A stretch of 64,000 nt of DNA from Obscuribacter phosphatis_A (GCA_017303615.1 JAFLCK010000002.1:201190-265189), one strand, 5' to 3'. Positions 53,010-63,411 are shown, numbered from the stretch's first letter. Translations and numbers: made by a program. Notes: generated by a model not told the origin, from the sequence alone.

Positions 53010-56000
53010 ATGAAAAGACCACTTTCAATCAATAGCTCCCAGCTAGTAGCTATTTCGTTAACCTTGTCCATCGGCTCAGTAACCTGGAGCCTTGCCCAGC
53101 GGTTCACTGTAGAAAGCGCTCAAGCGACCCCAGTTATAAACAACAGACAAACAAAACAAATCTCTTCTAGGCAATCTCGGCAATGCACAAATGGAGAGCC
53201 CAAGTTCACAGCGACGTTTAGAGAAGGCGCCGGAATACAAATAAATCTAATGCCGCCTGTTCTAGGCTTTGACAGTCAAGCCTATTTGCTCAACATAAAC
53301 AACACATCGTTGCGCGGCTTGAGCCAAGAACAGATAGGCAAGTTACTGACTGGCAAAAACAAGCTACATCTTATTTCAGATCTAGGCGAAGAAATTAGTA
53401 TCTACACCTCACCATTTGAACAACCATCACCCGACCGAGATTCAGACCAAGAGGCCTATCTAATTAACTTCACCACAAGATTTAATGGTGATAGTTCAAT
53501 ATTTGACAAAGGCTTAGGAATAGGCAACTTGGACCATGATGAGCTATCTAGCAATACGCTCATGGCTGAGGCAGAAGTCAATCAGCTAATTAGCCTCGCC
53601 GAATATGATACCGAGAACTACGATGCTTCGCTTTCTTGGGCACTAACTTGTTGCATTTCCACCCAGTTGACTATGGGTATGATTCCTGCCGCAAAAAGAA
53701 ACCTGCACAGACTGATCGAGTTGCTAAATAAGCAACCGAAGAACGATACTTTAGTCAACTCCAAGTTAAGACAAGTATATGAAAAAGCCTTTGCCTTAGG
53801 ACTCTACAAAGAGGCAAACGACTTGGGCTCAACAGTATGCAAAGGAATAATTGGCAGTTCGTCAACCCAATCGCAAACAGAAACAAACAAGGAAGATAAT
53901 GAGTTGCTCTTTGTCAGATCATTCGCCGACAATCTAGCAAAGACATCACCCAAAGATGCTCTAAAGTTGTTGGAAGACTGCAGCAATATTGCAGGAAGGA
54001 CTCCGCAGAGTATGCTTTGGCAGGGCTCCCCCGATTGGAACGCCGAATTCTACGCAACCTGCGGAGACTATGAACGCGCCTCACAAGAATACGAGAAGTC
54101 TTTGAAGCAATTTACAGGAGCTTCTTTAGCAAGAGGCTCTCAGACATACACAGCACAACAGATAAGTGCATTGAGTCGATATAACCTCATATTGCTGCGT
54201 CTATCGGAACTTGCTCTTAAGCTCAATCAAGTCGACAAATCTATAAAATATCTAGAACAATCAAGAGGCAGCTATTTGGCTAGTTTCAAACCAGATACTC
54301 TTGCCAAACTGGAAGAGTTGCCGCTAATGTGCCCGACTCCAAAACTGGTTACCTATGCCTTGATAGATTCATACTTGCGCAAAGGAGATGCAGACTCAAA
54401 AAGCAAAGCAGAAAAACTTCTGGGAGAGACTCTAGCAGACAAACCAGGCAAAGAAGCAGGAACATCGAAAGAACTGACGACAATTCAAAATGGAAACTGG
54501 AGAAAGGAATTTTATGTTCCATCAACGCACTCTATCAATCGTGAAACTTTCGCGATAGAACTCAATGAGCTCTATGAAAAATTAGAAGTCTTTAGCACCG
54601 CGAGCGGTACTAAAGACAAGAGCTACAAGTCTCTAAAGAGCTCAATCGAGAGTCTATTCAAACAAAGTCAAGATACTAATTTTGCCTACAATAATGGTCA
54701 AAAGCAAATTAATAGGTACACCTGCCTTTTCTATCTTGCAAAAGAATTGGCTGCCTCTGGTTACAAGGACGAATCGATAGCTTTATTTGAAAAGCTGAAA
54801 GAATCTGCACTATCACTCAAAAACTCACCTTATAACAAACTTCTTATCGAGCTTGAATTAGCTGCCATCACAGGCAACTTCAGCAAACTAGACACTTTGC
54901 TAAAGCCTGTTTCTCATTGGACCGAGCTCACCCCAATGAGAGGGCTGGCAGATATCTATATTGCAACTGGTGAAACTGAAAAAGCGGAAAGATTTCTTGA
55001 GCGTGCCGAAAAGCAGCTACAAGAGCAAGAGGCTTTAACCACTCTATCAGAAGATCAGAGAACTCAAATCGCCACCGAGGCGCAATTAGTCAAACCGCTA
55101 ATTGCCCTAGACCGCTGCAAGATTGCCGCTCTTAACAACGATATCTCAAATTTGATGAATCAATTCAGAAAAAGCATGTTTGAAATAGACGCCATTAGAC
55201 TGACAGCCCCATCCAGTCTTCTTGATTCATTCAATCACAAGTATCTAAATCGCATCATCGAAATCATCAATATTACTAACAGTAAGGGACACAGAGATAA
55301 AGCAATTGAAATCAGTAATCTAACAATTGAAAAATTGAATGATAAGAGCTGCTGGCTTGGTGTCTTCCAAAATTCGGAAACCAGCATTAACTTACTACGC
55401 CCACAAGCCTCTTTAAAGGCAAATTTGGGCATATTTCTTAACGAAGCGGGCGACCCCGAGAAAGCCCTGCCTTACCTAAAAGCGGCAAGTTCTGAACTAA
55501 AAGACTGGACTCCACGCCAAGTTCTTCTAACTCTTGCAAAGTGTGCTTATGTAAGAGGAGACTATGCCGCGGCAAGTCAGGCATATAGCAACCTGGCAAA
55601 AAATAGCCAATACTCGCAAGACATCTCATCGCCATGCTGGCTGCCACAGCTTAGAAAGTCATACGCTCGGGAGGCTATAGCGTCTGCAATAAAAGCCAAA
55701 GAGTTGCCTGCAGGCGAACTATGCAATCTTTACAAAGATCTTGCCGACATGCTAACAGCACAAAATGAAGCCAAAGAAAGAACTGAACTCTACAAGAAAG
55801 CCCTGGCGCTTTCAGATCCCTATTCCGAAACTGCTAAAGATCTGAGTCTTAAACTTGCACGCGTGGAATCTACCTCTGGCGATCCAAATGGCAGACTAGA
55901 TATGCTCGCCTGGGCTTCTAGAGCAGCAACGAAAAAAAATAGCCCAGACGCCCCGCAATTGCAAATGAATTTAGCCAATGAAGAAATCAGACTTGGTCAA

Positions 56001-58247
56001 TTCGATAACGCAGTCAAAAACTATTTAGAAGCGATCAAACTAACAAAAAGAAAAGACGACAACCATACCTACTGCGACAAAATCTTCAGCAGTCTAGAAT
56101 GGTGGTCCCTAGCCAAACTAAGCAAAGCTGGCAGAAGTAGCGCGGTCGATACAATCTGCTTAGCTCTGTTAGATAGAGCGAAGGCTTTATACGGAGATAA
56201 AAGTGCTGAAACAAAAGAAGTATTATCTCTTTTGATACCATTTTATGCGACAAAAGGAGACCTAATAAAGGCAAGCAATTATCTTCAATCGTATCTTGAG
56301 ATTGATCCCAGAAAAATCGAACTCGGCACTTACAATCAGCACGCACCATCCGGCAGTCTAGAACAAACTCTTGTGTCGCTAGCCAACAAAGCCAACACTG
56401 CTGAGTTTTCCAAAAGCGCCCTCAATAAATTGCTTGCCAGTGCTAAGATTTACTATGGCGCAGATGATATGCACGTGGCACGTATATTGGTCTCCCAAGC
56501 CAAAATAGAGTTCGATGGAGGACATCTAGAGAAGGCAGAATTTTTGGCTAAAGAAGCGCAAAAAATAGAAGAACTTTACGACGTAATGAATACATTCGAT
56601 ATAGGCTACAATGTCTCAAAGTCGATTCTCTTTGAAATTTACTCCAAACAAGGAAACAAGGCGAAACTAGCTGCCCTTGATGAATACTATAAAGAGCGAA
56701 TCAAAGAAAGTAAAAAACACTCGTCATTGGCACCGGGTACAACAAACAAACAAAAACAAGACTACCTGAATTATTGGCATCAAAGGTCGCCATACCGGTT
56801 AATGACAATTGCTCTGCAGTATCAGATGCTCAATGAAGCTTACCGAGCCAAAAATTGGCAACAGATCAAACAAGAGGCACCATGGTTTCTGCGTACTCTT
56901 GCTCACAATTCTCTCTTTCTTTCAGGCGGTTGCACGCCGTCGCCTTCACCTGCCACTCAGAAGTACTTTGGCTATAAGACTCTGATTGAAGCATGTCTAA
57001 ACACAGATGATCGCAGTGGTGCACTAAACTTGCTGAAGCAAGCTAATGCAGAGAAATGCTACAACTCTTCTGTGGAAGAACTGGTCTTCCTAGCGAAGAT
57101 TGAGTGCTTATGCGGCAATAAAAACAAAACAAGAGAACTCTGCCAACAAGCCAGAAAAGAAGCTGCGGCAAGGAAACTCCCTCGATATTCCAACTACTCA
57201 CACGAAATTGCAGAACTTATGAAAATGGCAGGTTCTGAGCAAGAGCAGAAACAAACCACGGAACACCAAGAGTTGCTCATGTATCAAAATCTAGTTGAGA
57301 CCTATAGACAGTACGCAAAATCGAAGCAACGAGAAACCCAGTCAAATTTAGTTCTTAAGAAGCCGCCGATCAGGCAACCAGGGCCAATTGATGCAATCAT
57401 TCCGGCCACACCGGTCTCGTTTCCGCAAGAGGTAAAACAAGGCGAAGACAAATACTCGCTTAATTATGCGATTCTTTGCGAGAACCTGGTTCTTGAAAAC
57501 GGAGCTCTTGTAACACGCAATACCCAACCGGCGGGCATGCTTGAATACTCCTTTGCCGGAGCATTCAGGTCTTTGAAGGCAAATCAGCCAATTCATAAGG
57601 CAGGCTCCTTCCAATTCTTATTCGATGGCGGAAATCTAATTGCGCCACAGGCAACTCCAACACCTAACATTCCTTGGAGCGGAGGTACTGGAGCAGGCGC
57701 CAGCACTGGTGTTCTTTTCTCAGGTACCGCTGGTGGCGGATATATGGGCGGTCTCGGATATTCTTCGCCACCAGCGGTGATGCCCTTGCCGCTTAAGCCA
57801 GCCTTAGAGGCACCAGCTAATGCACAGAGACTAGACTCCAATCTAGAAGAGCTAGTGCCGGAGGAAGGCGACTACATAGCAGATAGCCTAGATCTAACGA
57901 GCCTAATTATTCTGAAGGCGCGTAAGATACGCATCTTTATCTCGCCAAAATCAACTGCACCTATTGTTCTAAGAACAGCTATCGGCGCAAGCATCAATGC
58001 AGAACCAAATTGGTTTAAGGCTAATCGAGCAGGACTTTTGGAATTTTGGTACAACGGCAGCGGAGAAATCAATCTGGGGGACTACACCTCCTTTTCCGGT
58101 ATCATCTATGCACCAAAAGCAAAAGTAATATTAGGCAAAAATTGTCAATTCACAGGAGCTATGGTGGCTAAAGATGTGATAATTGGCGAAAATTCGGTGA
58201 TCAACTATGCCGCAAACCTTGCTCAATGGCAAGCCATGCTGAAATAA
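53010..58247 (+). CDS. Giant exported TPR protein with DUF7305-like C-terminus
   Basis: The 1745-residue product starts with a signal peptide (about residues 10-40). A possible PDZ-like segment follows near 75-130 (YLLNINNTSLRGLSQEQIGKLLTG). Residues about 190-1500 are degenerate TPR units (for example NEAGDPEKALPYLKAASSEL, YAAASQAYSNLAKNS, RLGQFDNAVKNYLEAIKL). The last 180 residues include FSGIIYAPKAKVILGKNCQFTGAMVAKDV, a beta-solenoid-like block typical of DUF7305/PilX-associated C-terminal domains. A large extracytoplasmic scaffold is inferred. Base composition looks more AT-rich than that of its neighbours. Confidence 0.75.
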   Translation: MKRPLSINSSQLVAISLTLSIGSVTWSLAQRFTVESAQATPVINNRQTKQISSRQSRQCTNGEPKFTATFREGAGIQINLMPPVLGFDSQAYLLNINNTSLRGLSQEQIGKLLTGKNKLHLISDLGEEISIYTSPFEQPSPDRDSDQEAYLINFTTRFNGDSSIFDKGLGIGNLDHDELSSNTLMAEAEVNQLISLAEYDTENYDASLSWALTCCISTQLTMGMIPAAKRNLHRLIELLNKQPKNDTLVNSKLRQVYEKAFALGLYKEANDLGSTVCKGIIGSSSTQSQTETNKEDNELLFVRSFADNLAKTSPKDALKLLEDCSNIAGRTPQSMLWQGSPDWNAEFYATCGDYERASQEYEKSLKQFTGASLARGSQTYTAQQISALSRYNLILLRLSELALKLNQVDKSIKYLEQSRGSYLASFKPDTLAKLEELPLMCPTPKLVTYALIDSYLRKGDADSKSKAEKLLGETLADKPGKEAGTSKELTTIQNGNWRKEFYVPSTHSINRETFAIELNELYEKLEVFSTASGTKDKSYKSLKSSIESLFKQSQDTNFAYNNGQKQINRYTCLFYLAKELAASGYKDESIALFEKLKESALSLKNSPYNKLLIELELAAITGNFSKLDTLLKPVSHWTELTPMRGLADIYIATGETEKAERFLERAEKQLQEQEALTTLSEDQRTQIATEAQLVKPLIALDRCKIAALNNDISNLMNQFRKSMFEIDAIRLTAPSSLLDSFNHKYLNRIIEIINITNSKGHRDKAIEISNLTIEKLNDKSCWLGVFQNSETSINLLRPQASLKANLGIFLNEAGDPEKALPYLKAASSELKDWTPRQVLLTLAKCAYVRGDYAAASQAYSNLAKNSQYSQDISSPCWLPQLRKSYAREAIASAIKAKELPAGELCNLYKDLADMLTAQNEAKERTELYKKALALSDPYSETAKDLSLKLARVESTSGDPNGRLDMLAWASRAATKKNSPDAPQLQMNLANEEIRLGQFDNAVKNYLEAIKLTKRKDDNHTYCDKIFSSLEWWSLAKLSKAGRSSAVDTICLALLDRAKALYGDKSAETKEVLSLLIPFYATKGDLIKASNYLQSYLEIDPRKIELGTYNQHAPSGSLEQTLVSLANKANTAEFSKSALNKLLASAKIYYGADDMHVARILVSQAKIEFDGGHLEKAEFLAKEAQKIEELYDVMNTFDIGYNVSKSILFEIYSKQGNKAKLAALDEYYKERIKESKKHSSLAPGTTNKQKQDYLNYWHQRSPYRLMTIALQYQMLNEAYRAKNWQQIKQEAPWFLRTLAHNSLFLSGGCTPSPSPATQKYFGYKTLIEACLNTDDRSGALNLLKQANAEKCYNSSVEELVFLAKIECLCGNKNKTRELCQQARKEAAARKLPRYSNYSHEIAELMKMAGSEQEQKQTTEHQELLMYQNLVETYRQYAKSKQRETQSNLVLKKPPIRQPGPIDAIIPATPVSFPQEVKQGEDKYSLNYAILCENLVLENGALVTRNTQPAGMLEYSFAGAFRSLKANQPIHKAGSFQFLFDGGNLIAPQATPTPNIPWSGGTGAGASTGVLFSGTAGGGYMGGLGYSSPPAVMPLPLKPALEAPANAQRLDSNLEELVPEEGDYIADSLDLTSLIILKARKIRIFISPKSTAPIVLRTAIGASINAEPNWFKANRAGLLEFWYNGSGEINLGDYTSFSGIIYAPKAKVILGKNCQFTGAMVAKDVIIGENSVINYAANLAQWQAMLK

Positions 58248-58275
58248 ACTTACAGAATAGTCAGTAGAAAAGTTA

Positions 58276-59403
58276 TTACAACTCACCAACCAAAGGATGA
58301 CCATCAGACCCAGCAAGCTGAGCAGTACGCAGTTTGCCATCGGTTGCAGGGTAGCCAATAAAGCCGGTTTGCCCAGTCTGACGATTTGGTGGCAGCCCTA
58401 GATTCTGCAGGGTTTCTTCCACCGAGTTATACCAAGTCCCTATCTTGAGAATGCGCCGGGCATCATCACCGGTGGCAACTTTACGGCCGAGTTCGTTAGC
58501 TATTCGCACTTGCTTTTCAATCATCTGAACAGAGGTAAGACGCTGACCCTTAGCCGTATCCCAAAGGTTTTCTTCGATGCCAGCACGAGTGTGCTGACCC
58601 AGGGCAATCATAATCGCAGCCAGCGGATGAGATAAGCGATGCACGGATTGATAGGTAAACACAGACCCATGCGGAGTACGTCGAACAAGTTCCATCCAAT
58701 CAAAGGGATTAGCACCACAGGAGCCACCACCACCCATACTGAAGAATCCGTTGACCGGACCCATATAAAGTCCTCGGCGAATCAGCCGTTCTACAATCTC
58801 AAGACTATGAATATGCGCCAAGGCAAAATAGGGCTGAATGCCGTGCTGCCGCAGACGTTTCAAATGCTCAATATAGAAATCGGGGGTGGCATCGACAACC
58901 ATATTTGAAAATGCCCAAAGCATTTCTTCGTTGGCCACATGAGTTCCAGCCCAATCTTCCATTGTTGTTAGCGAAGTAATATCCCACTGACAAGATCCGA
59001 TTGCTACTGTTACTTGATCGGGCTTCGGATCTAATTCTGCCAACATATGACGAGTATCATAACCCTGCCACTGCGCCTTACTATGGTCGTCAGGCGGTGA
59101 GAAACTAATCGACCCACCCACTTGCAAAATCATCTTGGGCACGGCTTCTCGCAATCGCCCGATTAACTCTCCATACTCCTTGAAATTCTTGGAAATCTTT
59201 CCTGTCTTGGGATCTCGCACATGAATATGTAGAATGGTCGCCCCAGCGTTGTAACAGTCGACAGCCTTCTGCACCTGCTGATCCCAAGTCACGGCGATAT
59301 ACTCAGGATAATCTGAAGGCAACCAGACCGGACCATAAGGCGCCGCAGTAATAATCAAAGGATCTTGATTCTCGGGCAAGAGTGAATCATCAGTAAAATA
59401 CAT
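58276..59403 (-). CDS. BKACE-family enzyme (3-keto-5-aminohexanoate cleavage type)
   Basis: The 375-residue TIM-barrel protein is of the beta-keto acid cleavage enzyme (BKACE, PF05853) group. It has IITAAPYGPVW, the zinc ligands His59/His61 in ILHIHVRDP, GGSISFSPP, and later GQHTRAGIEENLWD with the third (Glu) ligand. Such enzymes react a beta-keto acid with acetyl-CoA, giving a CoA ester and acetoacetate; the best known member acts in lysine fermentation. Without other lysine-fermentation genes nearby, the substrate is open. AGGAG lies close upstream of the ATG. Confidence 0.88.
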   Translation of the reverse strand: MYFTDDSLLPENQDPLIITAAPYGPVWLPSDYPEYIAVTWDQQVQKAVDCYNAGATILHIHVRDPKTGKISKNFKEYGELIGRLREAVPKMILQVGGSISFSPPDDHSKAQWQGYDTRHMLAELDPKPDQVTVAIGSCQWDITSLTTMEDWAGTHVANEEMLWAFSNMVVDATPDFYIEHLKRLRQHGIQPYFALAHIHSLEIVERLIRRGLYMGPVNGFFSMGGGGSCGANPFDWMELVRRTPHGSVFTYQSVHRLSHPLAAIMIALGQHTRAGIEENLWDTAKGQRLTSVQMIEKQVRIANELGRKVATGDDARRILKIGTWYNSVEETLQNLGLPPNRQTGQTGFIGYPATDGKLRTAQLAGSDGHPLVGEL

Positions 59404-59906
59404 TGCCTTCTCCTATAGCCTGAAGCCTGTTTCCGAACTGTAAGTATTGAGCGGGCTGCCTGTTAAATCCCTCAAAGGCTAGACCCAGCCTGCGACAAAG
59501 AACACAGCTACTGACGTCCCAAAACTTTGAGTTCGCTTATTGTAACTTGCATCTGACTTGGGAACTACCCAAGCCAGCCGAGGAAAAGAGAATAAGCAAC
59601 CGGCGATTTGTTCAAAGTCGGCAATTCTGCCTCAACTGACTGGTTAATTCAGTATTCATTGCCGATTCTGCTCTTAACTCTTTCGGAAAGCAAAACTAGG
59701 ACCTCTGGACAAACAAATACTAAACTCGGCTTTAGAACTCGTCTATTGAAGAAGATTCGGCAAGATTGTCAATGTTGAGCAAGATCACAGATGTCTTTCT
59801 CCGACTTTGGCTTCGGCAAAAATGCTTCATCATTGAGCTTGATCAAATAGTCAATCATTTGCCGACCACTGGATCACTTACCAAATTTCACTAAGCGAAC
59901 ATACTC
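59404..59906. other. 503-bp intergenic region
   Basis: I see no intact gene. A 6-bp hairpin CTTGGG/CCCAAG occurs at 59557-59573. A 29-residue minus-strand reading frame around 59769-59858 has no supporting signal. The region may contain promoters for the BKACE gene. Confidence 0.4.
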
Positions 59907-60368
59907 TCATAACTCCTGCTTCCAGTTGCCGTTTAGCACCCATGGATAGGTCCAATGCAAAATAAAGCCAGGACAATGCGGGCAAACGAGTCCGTCAGTG
60001 CGAGCCACGAGCACATGACCTTCATAGCAAATAAAAGGCAGAAACGCTTCTGAAGCTTGATACTCAGCCAGCACAGCAAGTTCATGCTCCGCCCAGGGCG
60101 CAATTACCTTGTTCGCGATTTCAGATTCTTTAACCGGTCTCCGTCTTCCTTGCTGAGCACACCAAGCGCACACATAAGCCCCCATATATGGCAAAACCGG
60201 CGTCGCCTCATGAACTAATTTCATGCAAGAACAACAAACCGACTGAAACGGAGGCATTGCACCGCTTCCTACGCGGGTTGGTCTGCGCCCACCTGGACCA
60301 CCCTTATCTGGCTCAGTTTGTCTTTTCTGGCTTTCGTCTTGCATAGCCACGCCATCAGCACTTAACAA
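59907..60368 (-). CDS. Cys-rich small protein, possible zinc binding, unknown
   Basis: The 153-residue product has paired Cys motifs: VCCSC, CAWC and CPHC, in a pattern suggestive of zinc ribbons. A Lys/Arg/Gly-rich, probably disordered N-terminus precedes them. The ATG at residue 9 (coordinate 60344) could be the true start. No family is recognised. Confidence 0.55.
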   Translation of the reverse strand: MLSADGVAMQDESQKRQTEPDKGGPGGRRPTRVGSGAMPPFQSVCCSCMKLVHEATPVLPYMGAYVCAWCAQQGRRRPVKESEIANKVIAPWAEHELAVLAEYQASEAFLPFICYEGHVLVARTDGLVCPHCPGFILHWTYPWVLNGNWKQEL

Positions 60369-60675
60369 GCAACGAACATTTTAGCCGATAACCAGTCCCT
60401 CGTCTTTCAGTCTCCCCAGTCCGTTGGATGCCGAGAAGCCATAGCCGAACCGAAAGTTTCAGACCATTCGGTTCAGCAAGATATAGAGAATTTCTGCCTA
60501 GCCAAACTCGTCAACCAGCCAAAAGAGCCTTCAATTTCTGCGGATATCTCCACATCCCGTCCCATTCAGAGAAGGAATCAACTTAAGGCTTGGTGGGGAA
60601 AACCGAGTTGGTAAGGTAGAGAAGCCGCTTTACACTGCATAGAGACCCAAAAGCCCAGAAGGCAACTTACCAGAA
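60369..60675. other. 307-bp intergenic region with an inverted repeat
   Basis: No gene is seen. GAACCGAA (60447-60454) and TTCGGTTC (60467-60474) form an 8-bp inverted repeat with a 12-nt loop, which could be a regulatory site. No T-run follows it. Confidence 0.35.
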
Positions 60676-61668
60676 ATGTCTAGACACTATGCCAGCGCCG
60701 ATTCAAAAGTCACCTCACGCTTCAGCAGAATTGGGCTGAACGGACAATTTCTTTCTAAAGCTAGCCGCTTGCTGCTCTCAATCACACTGGCTCTTTGCCT
60801 TCTCGAATGCCTCTCGAAGGCATGGGAGCGCATAGGATGTGCCCAGCAATTCTATGCCGATTGGGGAGCTGGCCTTTGGAATTTAGGCGATGCCGGCGCA
60901 ATAACTGTGGCAATAGGACTCGCCGCTCTGTGCAAACAGAGTGCGCGACGCCTCTTTGCGAGGGAAGAAAACTGGAAAACAATTCTCCAACACCATCGGT
61001 TTTTTAACGGTTTGAGAATCAGTTACTTGCTTGCAAGCTGCCTAACACTTTTGATGCTTTCAGCGCTTTTCTCGATATGCATCTTCGATAATAGTGCCAA
61101 GGCACTCGCATGCCTCCTGAGCGATGTCGGACAATACGAACTAGCAGAACGCATTTACCAAAGCGCTCCAGACCTGAACCACAACAAGGCGAGTGGACGC
61201 TACAGCTCTATGGCAACGTGGCACTCTTCATCAAGGCGCGAGGAGCCTGAAACCCTTCGTATGAAGAATGCCGCAGTTGCAGCGGTGTATGGTACCCAGA
61301 GCCTTCAAATGGCAAATAGATACTTCTACCTCGGACTCACTTGCGGTAATGGACCAGAGAACCATAAACCTGAAGCAATATACTGGTACAACAAAGCTCT
61401 ATCTCTGTACCAGCAAAACCACTCAACTACTAAGTGCGTTGACGCAATAGCCCAAATGGCAATTCTCCAAGACGAAAGCAACAATCAAGAATCCAAAAGA
61501 CTCCTAGACCAAGCAACTCTTCTTTTGCCATCAATGGATGAAGAACCCTTCGTTTGCACACCAATTATTGAAATTTTAGCCCAGCGCAATGGTGATGAAA
61601 AACAAGCAGAGCTATTCCGCCAATATATGACAAGCCGAATGCAGCATACCACGGACAATAAGTGGTAA
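60676..61668 (+). CDS. Membrane protein with TPR-like periplasmic or cytoplasmic part
   Basis: The 330-residue product has three hydrophobic segments (about 29-48, 69-90, 112-140). The second half is helical and includes TPR-like units (KPEAIYWYNKALSLYQQN, ESKRLLDQATLLLP). It is likely a scaffold at the inner membrane. I do not recognise a named family. It is followed by the hipBA-type pair with a 68-bp gap. Confidence 0.6.
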   Translation: MSRHYASADSKVTSRFSRIGLNGQFLSKASRLLLSITLALCLLECLSKAWERIGCAQQFYADWGAGLWNLGDAGAITVAIGLAALCKQSARRLFAREENWKTILQHHRFFNGLRISYLLASCLTLLMLSALFSICIFDNSAKALACLLSDVGQYELAERIYQSAPDLNHNKASGRYSSMATWHSSSRREEPETLRMKNAAVAAVYGTQSLQMANRYFYLGLTCGNGPENHKPEAIYWYNKALSLYQQNHSTTKCVDAIAQMAILQDESNNQESKRLLDQATLLLPSMDEEPFVCTPIIEILAQRNGDEKQAELFRQYMTSRMQHTTDNKW

Positions 61669-61736
61669 AATACTATCTATTAACCTGACTTCGACACTCT
61701 AATGCGCAATATTTTACGCCTTACAAAGGGAGGACA

Positions 61737-62042
61737 ATGGTTCATTTCGGATTGGCAACTACTGACGAGATAGCCGAGGACCTCGCAGAGAGGTTGCGAG
61801 CGCACAGACTCGCACAGAACCTAACACAGAGTGAATTGGCGGCCCGTGCCGGCATTTCTCATAAGACAATAACTAACTTCGAAAAGTCGGGCAAGGTTTC
61901 ACTCGATGTGTTTTTGCGTATAGTTTCCGTGCTTGGGCTGTCGGAGTCACTTTCGCCACTGTTCGAACTCAAACAACAAACTATTAAAGAAATGGAAGTA
62001 GCAGCGCAACGACGGCAACGTGCATCGCGAAGGCATCCATGA
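61737..62042 (+). CDS. XRE-family antitoxin, HipB-like
   Basis: The 101-residue protein carries a helix-turn-helix (AQNLTQSELAARAGISHKTITNFEKSG, about residues 26-53), the layout of HipB-type antitoxins that bind operator DNA and inhibit HipA. GGGAGG lies just before the ATG. Its stop overlaps the toxin start by 4 bp (ATGA), typical of toxin-antitoxin operons. The name is inferred from partner and fold. Confidence 0.82.
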   Translation: MVHFGLATTDEIAEDLAERLRAHRLAQNLTQSELAARAGISHKTITNFEKSGKVSLDVFLRIVSVLGLSESLSPLFELKQQTIKEMEVAAQRRQRASRRHP

Positions 62043-63268
62043 AAAAACTGAATGTCGTCTATGCAGGATGGGGAGAACGATTCACTCTGGGGGTCTTAGC
62101 CGACAACGGCAGAGATATTCTCTTCGAGTACACGGCTGAGGCTATTAAACGAGGGTTAGAACTCTCACCATTCAAAATGCCACTGAGCAGCCAAACTTTT
62201 GGAAATTTTCCAGTCCATCAGCTTCGACTGCCGGGATTAATAAGCGACTCATTGCCCGATGGCTGGGGCATGCTGGTGATGGATAGACTCTTCCGCAGAC
62301 GAGGACTTGAGCCAGCTGCGGTGTCGCCGCTCGACAGATTGGTATACATCGGCGACACAGCGATAGGTGCGCTTACATTTGAGCCTAGCGAAATCGATGC
62401 GCTGCCACTAGAAGATGTCCAGTTACTGGAGCTTGCTCAAGACGTACGCCATGTATTCCAAGCCGATGAAAGCGAAGCAATGCTTCGAAAGCTCGTTTTC
62501 ATGGGCGGTTCACCGCACGGTGCGAGACCGAAGGTATTGGTCAACTTCGAAAAGAATACTAATCTAATTTCCACACCAGAGTCTGGTCGCGGCTCTCCGA
62601 TGCTTGTTAAATTTCCGGCACAGAATGAGCACAAGGAAGCATGTGCGATAGAGACGCTGTATTGCGCGCTCGCAAACGCGAGCGGCATAACCGTTCCAGC
62701 TCATTATTTTTTCGATCTGGATGAAGAAACATCTGCCTTTGGCATAGAACGTTTCGACCGAGTTGAGGGAATGCGTGTACCAATGCACACGGCCGCTGGC
62801 GCAGCGCATGTGGATTTCCGGCATCCACAACTTGACTATATTTCTCTGCTGCGGCTTACCAAATTTATGACGAAAGACATGCGCGAGGTGCTACATGCAT
62901 TCGAACGCTGCATCTTCAACGTGGTATTTAATAATCGGGACGACCACTCGAAGAATTTTTCGTTTCTTATGGACAAAGACGGTCGGTGGACATTTTCGCC
63001 AGCTTACGACCTAACTTACAGTCCAGGACCGAATGGCGAACACCAGATGGACATTTGCGGCGAAGCACGCATACCGGGACGAAAACAACTCATGGAATTG
63101 GCGGACAAAACTGGAATTAAACGGAAGGTAGCCGCAACATCGATCGAGAGAATTGCCGCAGTGTCAGAAACTTGGCACCAGTTCGCTGGCGAGTTACCCA
63201 TCCGAGAGAAAACGCTGGAGCTGATTGATAAAGCTGTTAAGAATAATCGAGAGCGCCTCAGGCAATAA
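62039..63268 (+). CDS. HipA-like serine/threonine kinase toxin
   Basis: The 409-residue protein has the HipA architecture: an N-terminal barrel (FTLGVLADNGRDILFEY), LISDSLPDGWG, the Gly-rich loop GGSPHGARPK, ATP lysine Lys191 in VKFP, the catalytic loop N-R-D301-D-H-S-K-N306 and the metal Asp324 in PAYDLTYS. E. coli HipA phosphorylates GltX and slows growth; other members target other tRNA-linked proteins. All catalytic residues are present, so it should be active. It is the second gene of the pair with the HTH antitoxin. Confidence 0.87.
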   Translation: MKKLNVVYAGWGERFTLGVLADNGRDILFEYTAEAIKRGLELSPFKMPLSSQTFGNFPVHQLRLPGLISDSLPDGWGMLVMDRLFRRRGLEPAAVSPLDRLVYIGDTAIGALTFEPSEIDALPLEDVQLLELAQDVRHVFQADESEAMLRKLVFMGGSPHGARPKVLVNFEKNTNLISTPESGRGSPMLVKFPAQNEHKEACAIETLYCALANASGITVPAHYFFDLDEETSAFGIERFDRVEGMRVPMHTAAGAAHVDFRHPQLDYISLLRLTKFMTKDMREVLHAFERCIFNVVFNNRDDHSKNFSFLMDKDGRWTFSPAYDLTYSPGPNGEHQMDICGEARIPGRKQLMELADKTGIKRKVAATSIERIAAVSETWHQFAGELPIREKTLELIDKAVKNNRERLRQ

Positions 63269-63376
63269 TGTGATCTTGAGGGCGTATGGCCAGAACCTTT
63301 GTTCAAAGGACAACAAACATCAGATGCGAGCGGTTACTCCATTCTGGCAAATGATATAGTCACATTGCTCAAGTCA
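63269..63376 (+). pseudogene. Gene fragment in frame after the hipA stop
   Basis: Directly after the hipA stop, the same frame stays open for about 43 codons (to a stop near 63400). It encodes EGVWPEPLFKGQQTSD followed by ASGYSILANDIVTLLK. This is protein-like and is reminiscent of the C-terminal block of SGNH/GDSL hydrolases, but the catalytic Asp-x-x-His is absent. It is probably a relic of another gene rather than a readthrough extension of HipA. Confidence 0.3.
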
Positions 63377-63411
63377 TATCTCAATCAAAAGCGTAACTAA
63401 CAGCACCAGCT

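Noticed and set aside
59769..59858. 29-residue minus-strand peptide in the 503-bp gap
   Set aside because: No ribosome-binding site, no recognisable family, and length expected by chance.
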